Below, piece after piece: positions 17,878 through 24,937 of a DNA stretch of 64,000 bases. The notes under the pieces are model-generated. The model made no database searches, was not told the DNA's origin, and worked only from the letters and a program-made list of their open reading frames with translations. The DNA lies in assembly GCA_031418715.1 (NCBI GenBank), contig JANOJL010000066.1, positions 1-64,000 of the forward strand, written 5' to 3'. Both the position numbers and the translations under genes were made by a program. The stretch is from JANMDU01 sp031418715 (lineage in GTDB: Bacteria > Pseudomonadota > Gammaproteobacteria > Burkholderiales > Burkholderiaceae_C). Each line of letters begins with the position of its first letter. The first letter of the stretch is position 1.

Positions 17878-18822
17878 ATGAATCTGATCGCTTCGCCTCT
17901 CATTGCCCGCCGCACAGTGATGCTGGGTGCAGGCTTTGGATTGCTCGGGTGCACGATCAACACAGATTACAACCACGACGCAGTTGATGCGCCGCGCCAG
18001 CGCATCATGCCGCGCCAAGCTGCCCTCAAACCGATTCAAAACGTCTGGGTGCTCAGCTCAGGCGGGCCGCGAGGCTTTGTACATGTGGGGATTTTGAAAG
18101 CGCTTGAAGAGCTAGGGCACAAAGCAGATTTAATTGTGGGAGGCTCGGTGGGCTCGCTGGTTGGCGCGTTGTATGCAGGCGGCGTGAAGGCGAGAGAGCT
18201 GGAAGAAATGTCGCTCAATCTAGGCGTGACCGACATGGGCCGTCTTGCACTCACTGGAGACGGAAAATTAGCCGGCACGCCACTGGCCGGTATCGTGAAC
18301 CGCGAGCTGATCAAGCGCTGCGGCACGTGTGAGATGGAAAAACTGCCCATTGCCTTTGCTGCAGTGGTGGTGGAGCGCGAATCGCGTAAAACTGTGCTCA
18401 TGAACCATGGTGATGCTGGAGTAGCCGTGCAGGCCAGTTGCGCGATTGAAGGCACTTTCACTCCCGTGCGCATAAGCGGCATGCAATATGTGGATGCGGA
18501 TCAGGTCACGCCGCTTCCCGTGAGGATGGCGCGCGAGCTGGCCACTGGCCTCAATGGTTCGCGTAGCTCGCCTTTGAAGCTCTTGGCCATGGATGCCTCT
18601 GCTCGCCCAGAGGCCGCTCCGGCAGGAGCAGAGCGCTATCTCGCGGGTGATCTGCGCAAACGCGCCCTGATTGCACCAGATGCAGCTTCGGCTAACCTCA
18701 CTTTGCACCCAGAGATGAGTTATTTCGTGAATGTGAGCCAAGCATTTCGCTTGCGCACCATTGAGCAAGGCTACAAGCAAACGCTGGCGCAAGCCGCTCG
18801 GATCAAGGCTGCGCTGAGTTAA
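17878..18822 (+). CDS. Patatin-like phospholipase family lipoprotein
   Basis: A 314-residue protein with a Tat/lipoprotein-like N-terminus: two arginines before a hydrophobic stretch ending in the lipobox LLGC. The hydrolase core shows the oxyanion loop SSGGPRGFVHVG and the nucleophile motif GGSVGS (GxSxG). The usual catalytic Asp motif DG[GA] appears as DADQ near YVDADQVTPLP, so activity should be checked. It starts 12 bp after egtD and is likely co-transcribed. A role in selenoneine metabolism is not evident. Confidence 0.87.
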   Translation: MNLIASPLIARRTVMLGAGFGLLGCTINTDYNHDAVDAPRQRIMPRQAALKPIQNVWVLSSGGPRGFVHVGILKALEELGHKADLIVGGSVGSLVGALYAGGVKARELEEMSLNLGVTDMGRLALTGDGKLAGTPLAGIVNRELIKRCGTCEMEKLPIAFAAVVVERESRKTVLMNHGDAGVAVQASCAIEGTFTPVRISGMQYVDADQVTPLPVRMARELATGLNGSRSSPLKLLAMDASARPEAAPAGAERYLAGDLRKRALIAPDAASANLTLHPEMSYFVNVSQAFRLRTIEQGYKQTLAQAARIKAALS

Positions 18823-19228
18823 TTGTGGGGCTAGGCGCTGCTTGAGCCGAGGAGGGTTTATCGGCCAGCTGCGCGCGCGAAGCGGCATGCAAACCAAACA
18901 CGCCGATCACAATCATCGAAATACTAACCAGCTTGAGCGCCGTGGAGGCTTCCTTGAAGTAAAAGATACCGATGCAGGCTGTGGCGACCGTGCCCACACC
19001 GCTCCACACGGCATAGGTGATGCTCAAATCCAATGTTTTAATAACGAAGGTGTTGCAGGTAAACGCCAAGGCAAAAAATACAAACATCGCCACGGAAGGC
19101 ACAGGCCGCGTAAAGCCATAGGAGAGTTTCATGCATGTTGTACCCATCACTTCGAGGATAATGGCCAGAGCCAGCAAAGACCACGCTTGTGTGATGCCGG
19201 GCGTGAAAGCTTGAAGTTCTTTGAACAT
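18803..19228 (-). CDS. Small multidrug resistance (SMR/EmrE-like) transporter
   Basis: A 141-residue protein with four membrane helices. The first helix carries the essential glutamate in LLALAIILEVMGTTCMKLS. The helix-3 and helix-4 signatures SITYAVWSGVGTVATACIG and ISMIVIGVFGLH are those of the SMR family, which act as antiparallel dimers exchanging cations for protons. The C-terminal 25 residues are a hydrophilic Ala/Pro/Ser tail, longer than EmrE, that overlaps the end of the patatin gene tail to tail. It lies 15 bp downstream of senA on the same strand, so it may export a product or toxic intermediate of that pathway. Confidence 0.9.
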   Translation of the reverse strand: MFKELQAFTPGITQAWSLLALAIILEVMGTTCMKLSYGFTRPVPSVAMFVFFALAFTCNTFVIKTLDLSITYAVWSGVGTVATACIGIFYFKEASTALKLVSISMIVIGVFGLHAASRAQLADKPSSAQAAPSPTINSAQP

Positions 19229-19243
19229 GGTGCTGCTGAATGG

Positions 19244-20404
19244 CTAGATGGCACAGGTGCGAAAACCGGCGTAAATATCGGTGCGCTCGGGGGTGAAATA
19301 GTTGCGGTATTTGGCGTTGCGCATGATGGGTAGCGTGGCGGCGCAGGCGCCGCGCAGCACTTTTCGGCTGCCAAACCAAGGCTCGGAATAATCGCGGTAA
19401 GGATGCGCTTGAAAGCCACTGTAGGCTTGAAAATCGCTGGCTGTCCATTCCCACACTTCACCCCAAACGAAACCAGACTGGCTCAGAGCTGCAGATTCCC
19501 ATTCGGCTTCCGTCGGCAAACGGCGACCTGCCCAGAGGCAATAGGCCTGAGCATCGGGCCAACTAAGATGCACCGCTGCTTCTTCAAGATTGAGCGCTTG
19601 CCAATGGCCAAAGCGCTGCGCTTCAAAGCCATGCTCTGTTTGACGCAGGTAGCGGGGCATGGCGTGTCCAGTGGCTGAAACAAACGCCAGATACTGCGCC
19701 CAGCGCACAGGCTGCGCGTCGATCTCGTATGCTGGCAGGCTCACATCTTGCCCAGCGAGTTCGTTATCGAAATGAAAACCGTCGGCTTCAGAACCCAGAT
19801 GCCAATTTGAATTCTTTAAGGAAAATACGGTGTTTCCCGTTATATTATCTTGATAGTTTGCTATATATTTAATAGCAATTGACATCTGCTGCGGCATCGT
19901 TATAGGCTTTACCAAAGCCTGCGCCATGTACACAGAAGCTTCAATGTGCATGGCTTCATGCAGCAATACGAGCCGGTAAAAATACAAATCCGCATCGCTT
20001 TTTCCCGCCTGTGCAAGGCATTGCAGGGTTTGCGCCAGGGTAGCTTGCAGGTAATTTTTGGCAGCTTGGGCGGACAGTAAAGGCAGCGTCCAGCGGCTAG
20101 AATGCGCCACATTCGAGCTGTTGTACCACTCATCACCGTGCTTGGCATCGCTCAAGTGTGGGCAAGGCAGGCGCTGGTGAAACGGCTCGCATGCCGCACC
20201 CAAATACCGTTGGCGGTTGCGGCCCACCCATTGCTGCTGGAACCAGCCAATGTGACCCAACTCCCACAGAGGCGGATTGAACTCCTCGCCTTGGGGCACA
20301 TCCAGTGCGTCGGCTGCGACGTATGCATCAAACAACGCCATCGTGATACTGCGAACTCGCACTAATTCACTTGCCAGCGTAGCGGCATCGGATGTGCGTA
20401 TCAT
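19244..20404 (-). CDS. senA: Selenoneine synthase SenA (EgtB-like, DinB plus FGE-sulfatase fold)
   Basis: A 386-residue non-haem iron enzyme that joins hercynine to a selenosugar. The DinB-type domain holds the iron ligands in LLHEAMHIEAS, with a further His in WELGHIGWF. The C-terminal FGE-sulfatase domain has SWPDAQAYCLWAGRRLPTE, GEVWEWTAS, and a final block GACAATLPIMRNAKYRNYF. Adjacent senB and senC distinguish it from ergothioneine EgtB. The interdomain linker includes AIKYIANYQDNITGNTVF, encoded by the dispersed repeat. I prefer the ATG at 20404; a second ATG at 20449 would leave only 23 bp to senB. Confidence 0.9.
   Translation of the reverse strand: MIRTSDAATLASELVRVRSITMALFDAYVAADALDVPQGEEFNPPLWELGHIGWFQQQWVGRNRQRYLGAACEPFHQRLPCPHLSDAKHGDEWYNSSNVAHSSRWTLPLLSAQAAKNYLQATLAQTLQCLAQAGKSDADLYFYRLVLLHEAMHIEASVYMAQALVKPITMPQQMSIAIKYIANYQDNITGNTVFSLKNSNWHLGSEADGFHFDNELAGQDVSLPAYEIDAQPVRWAQYLAFVSATGHAMPRYLRQTEHGFEAQRFGHWQALNLEEAAVHLSWPDAQAYCLWAGRRLPTEAEWESAALSQSGFVWGEVWEWTASDFQAYSGFQAHPYRDYSEPWFGSRKVLRGACAATLPIMRNAKYRNYFTPERTDIYAGFRTCAI
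19814..19877 (+). repeat. Dispersed repeat, copy 5 (inside senA)
   Basis: It reads TTTAAGG, CCCGTTATATTAT and the head GCTATATATTTAATAGC on the plus strand, opposite to senA. It is in frame and free of stops in senA and falls in the linker between its two domains. Confidence 0.8.
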
Positions 20405-20472
20405 CTGACCATCCGTTTGTGCCGCCAAGTGGTGCAACCGCGCATTCATCTCTTAAATAATCCTTCTAAGCC

Positions 20473-21435
20473 ATGTCGTCTATCGTCATCATCAGTCCGG
20501 CATTGGCAGATGCCAACAATGGCAACTGGCAAACGGCGCGGCGTTGGGCCGATATGCTCTCAAAAGTATATCGTACCCGCATCGTGAAGACTTGGGACTC
20601 CGCCGACTCCAGCAGTGCGTCGGACGAGGTCATGATTGCCTTACACGCCCGCCGCAGCGCTTCTTCCATTGCCGCTTGGCATGCCCAGCGCGGCTCTCGC
20701 GGCTTGATTGTGGCCTTGACAGGCACTGATCTCTACCGCGATATACACACTGATACGCAAGCCAAACACTCCTTGGATGCAGCTGGGCAATTAATTGTTT
20801 TGCAGGAGCTGGGTATTCAAAGCTTGCCTGCACAGCACCGCGCCAAGACTCAAGTGGTGTTTCAATCCACCACATCTCGGCAAACTTTGCCTAAAACAAC
20901 GCGGCATCTGAATGCGGTGATGGTCGGTCACCTGCGCGACGAGAAAATGCCGCAAACTTTGTTTGAGGCAGCGCGTTTGCTGGCTAACGACAGAGAGATC
21001 AGAATCACCCACATCGGCGCTGGCTTGGATGAAAAGCTCGCCCAAGACGCTATCAATACAGAATCACTCTGCGAAGGATACACATGGGCTAGAGGCCTAA
21101 AACATACTCAAACCAGACAGCGTATCCAGCGCGCACATGTGCTCGTGCACACCAGCAAAATGGAAGGCGGGGCGCATGTGATCATGGAGGCGGTATGCAG
21201 CGGCACGCCCGTGCTGGCCTCGCGCATGGATGGCAATGTGGGCATGCTCGGCGCAGCTTACGACGGCTATTTCCCCGTGGGCGATGCGAGCTCCCTGGCC
21301 GCGCTCCTGCGCCGCTGTAAGAATGAGCCCGTATTCCTAGACCATCTATCATCCCAATGCACTCAGCGTGCGCCACTTTTCGCACCCTTGGCAGAACAAA
21401 CATCGCTGCTGCGCATCGTCGCTCAGTCTCTTTAA
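20473..21435 (+). CDS. senB: Selenosugar synthase SenB (glycosyltransferase family 4-like)
   Basis: A 320-residue cytoplasmic GT-B enzyme that makes a C1-seleno sugar from a UDP-sugar and selenophosphate. Visible: the N-terminal acceptor region PALADANNGNWQTARRWA, the phosphate-contact strand AVMVGHLRDEKMPQ, and the nucleotide-sugar motif SKMEGGAHVIMEAVCSGTP with its conserved Glu residues. It is divergent from senA and its stop lies 16 bp before senC. Codons for AINTESLCEGYTWARGLK overlap a match to the dispersed repeat, although the second half also fits the expected family sequence. Confidence 0.92.
   Translation: MSSIVIISPALADANNGNWQTARRWADMLSKVYRTRIVKTWDSADSSSASDEVMIALHARRSASSIAAWHAQRGSRGLIVALTGTDLYRDIHTDTQAKHSLDAAGQLIVLQELGIQSLPAQHRAKTQVVFQSTTSRQTLPKTTRHLNAVMVGHLRDEKMPQTLFEAARLLANDREIRITHIGAGLDEKLAQDAINTESLCEGYTWARGLKHTQTRQRIQRAHVLVHTSKMEGGAHVIMEAVCSGTPVLASRMDGNVGMLGAAYDGYFPVGDASSLAALLRRCKNEPVFLDHLSSQCTQRAPLFAPLAEQTSLLRIVAQSL
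21049..21102 (-). repeat. Dispersed repeat, copy 6 (inside senB, partial)
   Basis: It shows GCTATCAAT, CACTCTGCG and GGGCTAGAGGCCTAAAAC at the spacing of the other copies, in the same reading frame as copy 3. The middle is diverged, so it is weaker than the others. Confidence 0.55.
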
Positions 21436-21451
21436 TTTTCAAAAATCGTTC

Positions 21452-23743
21452 ATGCAAACTTCTGACCAGCCTATTCTGCGCGACATTGTTTTGATTGGTG
21501 GCGGCCACAGCCACGTGGGTGTGCTTAAAAGCTTCGGCATGAACCCGATCGCCGGCGTGCGCCTCACGCTGATCTGCACCGACATGCACACGCCCTATTC
21601 CGGCATGCTGCCAGGCTATGTGGCGGGGCATTATGAGTATGACGAAGTGCATATCGATCTCTCGCGCTTGGCCTCGTTTGCTGGAGCGCGGCTGTATCGT
21701 GATGAGGTGATCAGCATCGATCGCGCGAGCCAAAAAGTGATCTGCAAAAGCCGCCCTGCTGTGCCCTACGATCAGCTTTCCATCAACATCGGCTCCACGC
21801 CGCAGCTGCAAGGCGTGCCGGGCGCTGCTGAGTATGCGGTGGCAGTGAAGCCGATTCGCAATTTCAACGATCGCTGGCTCGCGCTGCTAGAGCGCGTGAA
21901 AACCAATGCTGGCAAAACCACTATTGCCGTGGTGGGCGCAGGTGCAGGCGGTGTGGAGTTGCTGCTGGCCATGCAGTTTAGATTGCGTAACGAACTCACG
22001 AAACTTAACCGCAACCCGGATGAGCTCGCTTTTCATCTGCTCACCAGCAGCGACACGATTTTGCCAACACACAACGCTGGCGTGCGCAGCCGCTTCGATG
22101 CCGTGCTCACGCAGCGCGGCGTACAGGTACATCGCAATGCAGAGGTTACGCAGGTGAAAGCAGGCCTGGTGACCACCTCAAAAGGCCAAGAACTACAAGC
22201 CGACGAAATCATTTGGGTCACGCGCGCAGGCGGCGCGGCTTGGCTCAAATCCACAGGTTTGCAGCTTGATGCCGAAGGCTTCATCCAAGTCAAAGACACG
22301 TTGCAAACGATGAACGATCCGCTGATTTACGCTGCGGGCGACATTGCCAGCATGGTGAATTTTAAGCTGGAGAAAGCAGGCGTATTCGCTGTGCGCCAAG
22401 GCAAACCGCTCACCGAGAATCTGCGTCGCGCAGTCGGTGGCATGACTTTAGAAAATTACAGCCCACAAACCAGTTGGCTCGCGCTGATCAGCACCGGCGA
22501 CAAATACGCCATCGCCTCGCGCGGCTGGCTCGGATTTGCAGGCGCGTGGGTTTGGCAGTGGAAGGATTGGATCGACCAACGCTTCATGCGCAAATTCAGT
22601 GAGTTTCCAGAGATGTCGGCCCATGCTGCACCTGCGCCTTCAGGCAACGCGCTCAGCGCCGTCAAACTTAACCCCGAAGAATCCCTGCAAGCCATCTCGG
22701 CCATCGCCATGCGCTGCGGCGGCTGCGGCGCGAAAGTGGGCTCCACTATTTTGCAGCGCGCTTTGAGCAATCTGCATCCTGTGCAGCGCGAAGATGTGCT
22801 GATCGGCCTGAAAGATCCTGATGATGCGGCCGTGGTGCGCGTACCGCCGGGTATGGCAATGGTGCACTCGGTCGATTTTTTCCGCGCCTTCATTGACGAT
22901 CCGTATATCTTCGGCAAAGTTGCTGCCAACCATGCGCTGGGCGATATTTGGGCGATGGGCGGCCAAGCGCAGTCGGCTACAGCCATCTGCACCGTGCCGC
23001 CTGGCATGGACTCAAAGGTGGAAGATGTGCTCTTCCAGATGATGACTGGCGCATTGGAAGTGCTCAACGAAGCCGATTGCTCTCTCGTGGGCGGGCACAC
23101 AGGCGAAGGCAAAGAGCTGGCGCTGGGCTTTGCGATCAATGGCTTGATCGAAGACAAACCAGAAGCCGTGCTTCGCAAAGGCGGCATGAAGCCGGGCGAC
23201 GTATTGATCCTCACCAAACCCATTGGCACCGGTACGCTCTTCGCCGCCCACGCCCGCCTCGCTGCCAAAGGCCGCTGGATTGATGCTGCTCTGCAAAGCA
23301 TGGTGATTAGCAACCGCGTCGGCGCACAGATCCTGCGCGAACACAGCGCCACCGCCTGCACCGATTTAACCGGCTTCGGCCTGCTCGGCCATTTGGTCGA
23401 GATGACGCGCCCTTCTGAAGTCGACGCTGAAATTCACATGGCCGCCCTTCCCTTGCTCGACGGCGCACAAGAATGCGTCGAAGCCGGCATCACCAGCTCC
23501 CTGCAAAGCGCCAACGTCCGCCTGCGCCGCGCCCTGCGCAACCAAGAAGAATTCGTCCAACACCCGCGCTACCCGCTGATCTTCGATCCACAAACCGCAG
23601 GTGGCCTGCTCGCCAGCGTTCCCGCTAATCGCGTGGATGCTTGCATCGCAGCGCTCAAAGCAGTAGGCTACCCGCACACCTGCAAAATTGGCCGCATCTT
23701 GCCGCAAGGCGATGCGATTGAACCCATCACATTGATCGCCTGA
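21452..23743 (+). CDS. senC: SenC: FAD-dependent oxidoreductase fused to SelD-type selenophosphate synthase
   Basis: A 763-residue fusion. Residues 1-370 form a pyridine-nucleotide disulfide oxidoreductase (IVLIGGGHSHVGVLKSFGM, then VVGAGAGGVELLLAMQ, then YAAGDIASM). After a linker, residues from about 415 form a SelD-type kinase with MRCGGCGAKVGS (catalytic Cys and Lys), KDPDDAAVVR, NHALGDIWAMGGQAQS, VGGHTGEGKELALGF and a C-terminal AIRS half. It produces selenophosphate for SenB, and the oxidoreductase half may reduce selenium species. The ATG at 21452 is 16 bp past senB. Fusion is intact, with no frameshift or Sec codon. Confidence 0.93.
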   Translation: MQTSDQPILRDIVLIGGGHSHVGVLKSFGMNPIAGVRLTLICTDMHTPYSGMLPGYVAGHYEYDEVHIDLSRLASFAGARLYRDEVISIDRASQKVICKSRPAVPYDQLSINIGSTPQLQGVPGAAEYAVAVKPIRNFNDRWLALLERVKTNAGKTTIAVVGAGAGGVELLLAMQFRLRNELTKLNRNPDELAFHLLTSSDTILPTHNAGVRSRFDAVLTQRGVQVHRNAEVTQVKAGLVTTSKGQELQADEIIWVTRAGGAAWLKSTGLQLDAEGFIQVKDTLQTMNDPLIYAAGDIASMVNFKLEKAGVFAVRQGKPLTENLRRAVGGMTLENYSPQTSWLALISTGDKYAIASRGWLGFAGAWVWQWKDWIDQRFMRKFSEFPEMSAHAAPAPSGNALSAVKLNPEESLQAISAIAMRCGGCGAKVGSTILQRALSNLHPVQREDVLIGLKDPDDAAVVRVPPGMAMVHSVDFFRAFIDDPYIFGKVAANHALGDIWAMGGQAQSATAICTVPPGMDSKVEDVLFQMMTGALEVLNEADCSLVGGHTGEGKELALGFAINGLIEDKPEAVLRKGGMKPGDVLILTKPIGTGTLFAAHARLAAKGRWIDAALQSMVISNRVGAQILREHSATACTDLTGFGLLGHLVEMTRPSEVDAEIHMAALPLLDGAQECVEAGITSSLQSANVRLRRALRNQEEFVQHPRYPLIFDPQTAGGLLASVPANRVDACIAALKAVGYPHTCKIGRILPQGDAIEPITLIA

Positions 23744-23775
23744 CCTTTCCCAATCCCCCCGATAAGGAGCACAGC

Positions 23776-24447
23776 ATGCAAACATTGCTCACCCGCTTTT
23801 TCGCTTTCGCCGCTCTGGCGCTCAGTTTTCTTCTCGCTGGCTGCGGCACACCTTATGCCACCGTCAAAAACACCACGGGCGATCCCGTCATGCTGCTCGG
23901 CTACGACCCAGTGGCTTACTTCACCCAAGGCAAGGCTGTGAAGGGCACGCCACAGCATCAGGTCAAGCTCCCCGAGCGCACCTACTATTTCGCTAGCTCA
24001 GAACACAAGACTCTCTTTGAGCAGCAAAGCGCCAAATACGAGCCGCAATACGGCGGTTTTTGCTCCAGCGGTGCAGCTTACGCGATCAAGCTAGGCTCCG
24101 ACCCCACATCATGGCAAATCATGGAGGGTCGGCTTTTCATCTTCGGTGATGTGCTCGGCCACGAGGCATGGAAGGTCGATCCGGCTTGGAACGTCAAAAA
24201 TGCTGATGCGCTCTGGCCGGCGGTGAAAGACAAGGGCTGGCGCGGCGCATCCCTGTCTGCCTACGCCAGCAAAGTCCCACACTACAAAACTGGCCTGCAA
24301 ATCAAATCCGAATGGGAGAAACAAAACCCCGGCAAATCCTGGCCCAGCTACAACCCCGGCGGCATGGTCCAAAACCTGTTCCTCAAGTCTCCTGGCTGGA
24401 GAGCGGCGGAAGGGTTTGGGCAACCTGCGTTGGGTTATCCGCAGTAA
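23776..24447 (+). CDS. YHS-domain lipoprotein
   Basis: A 223-residue lipoprotein: MQTLLTRFFA, a hydrophobic core, lipobox LAGC with Cys at 23. The YHS-type domain shows VMLLGYDPVAYFTQGKAVKG, the strand RTYYFASSEHKTLFEQQ and YGGFCSSGAAY. Such domains are small metal- or cofactor-binding units. The C-terminal part contains WNVKNADALWPAVKDKGWRG. AAGGAG is placed eight bases upstream of the ATG. A shared terminator follows. It could belong to the sen transcription unit (32-bp gap), but no functional link is visible. Confidence 0.85.
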   Translation: MQTLLTRFFAFAALALSFLLAGCGTPYATVKNTTGDPVMLLGYDPVAYFTQGKAVKGTPQHQVKLPERTYYFASSEHKTLFEQQSAKYEPQYGGFCSSGAAYAIKLGSDPTSWQIMEGRLFIFGDVLGHEAWKVDPAWNVKNADALWPAVKDKGWRGASLSAYASKVPHYKTGLQIKSEWEKQNPGKSWPSYNPGGMVQNLFLKSPGWRAAEGFGQPALGYPQ

Positions 24448-24463
24448 AACCACGTTCTCCAGC

Positions 24464-24497
24464 AAAAAAGCGCCATGCAAAACATGGCGCTTTTTTT
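24464..24497. terminator. Bidirectional terminator between the YHS gene and ihfA
   Basis: AAAAAAGCGCCATG and CATGGCGCTTTTTTT flank a 5-nt loop, giving T runs on both strands for two converging genes. Confidence 0.9.
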
Positions 24498-24512
24498 GGA
24501 GAACCAAAGGCC

Positions 24513-24824
24513 TTAGCCCTGGATCTGTTCCTTGAGCTTATGGCTCGCATGAAACGTCACCACGCGGCGGGAATCGATCGGGATGGGCTCACCGGTGCGG
24601 GGATTGCGGCCTGGGCGAGGGGCTTTGGTGCGGATTTGAAAATTTCCGAAGCCTGAGATTTTCACGTCTTGACCTGCGACCACGCTCTTGGCGATCAGCT
24701 CGAAGAATGCGTCGATCATGTCTTTGGATTCGCGTTTGTTCAGACCAATTTGGTCAAACAACATATCGGCCAACTGCGCTTTGGTGAGCGCGGGCGTTTC
24801 TAAACTTTCCACCATGAAATCCAT
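24513..24824 (-). CDS. ihfA: Integration host factor alpha subunit
   Basis: A 103-residue DNA-bending protein that pairs with IhfB. The family pattern is LTKAQLADMLFDQIGLNKRE, then the arm region VKISGFGNFQIRTKAPRPGR, NPRTGEPIPI and a final helix. The ATG at 24824 has GGAG seven bases upstream. It is the last gene of the rpmI-rplT-pheS-pheT-ihfA series, a conserved order in proteobacteria. Confidence 0.97.
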   Translation of the reverse strand: MDFMVESLETPALTKAQLADMLFDQIGLNKRESKDMIDAFFELIAKSVVAGQDVKISGFGNFQIRTKAPRPGRNPRTGEPIPIDSRRVVTFHASHKLKEQIQG

Positions 24825-24857
24825 AGACTAACTCCGTATTCTTCTCTTGATTCTAAT

Positions 24858-24922
24858 ACTATTAAATTGATAGCAATCTTCGCACGTTCTACAACGGGTA
24901 GATGCCGATTTCGTTTAAAAAA
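24858..24922 (-). repeat. Dispersed repeat, copy 7 (between pheT and ihfA)
   Basis: Head ACTATTAAATTGATAGC, then CGCACG, ACAACGGG and TTTAAAAAATC. It fills most of the 113-bp gap between pheT and ihfA in their shared transcript. Confidence 0.8.
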
Positions 24923-24937
24923 TCAGCCTTGTTCAAC

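Noticed and set aside
19244..20404. Ergothioneine synthase EgtB instead of SenA
   Set aside because: EgtB and SenA share the fold, but the adjacent senB glycosyltransferase and SelD fusion define the selenium pathway.
21049..21102. Treating the senB repeat match as a certain insertion
   Set aside because: The blocks and frame fit, but the ARGLKHTQ region also fits the expected glycosyltransferase sequence, so it was kept only as a weak copy.
21452..23743. A selenocysteine codon in SenC
   Set aside because: The catalytic position is a normal Cys codon and the frame has no internal TGA.
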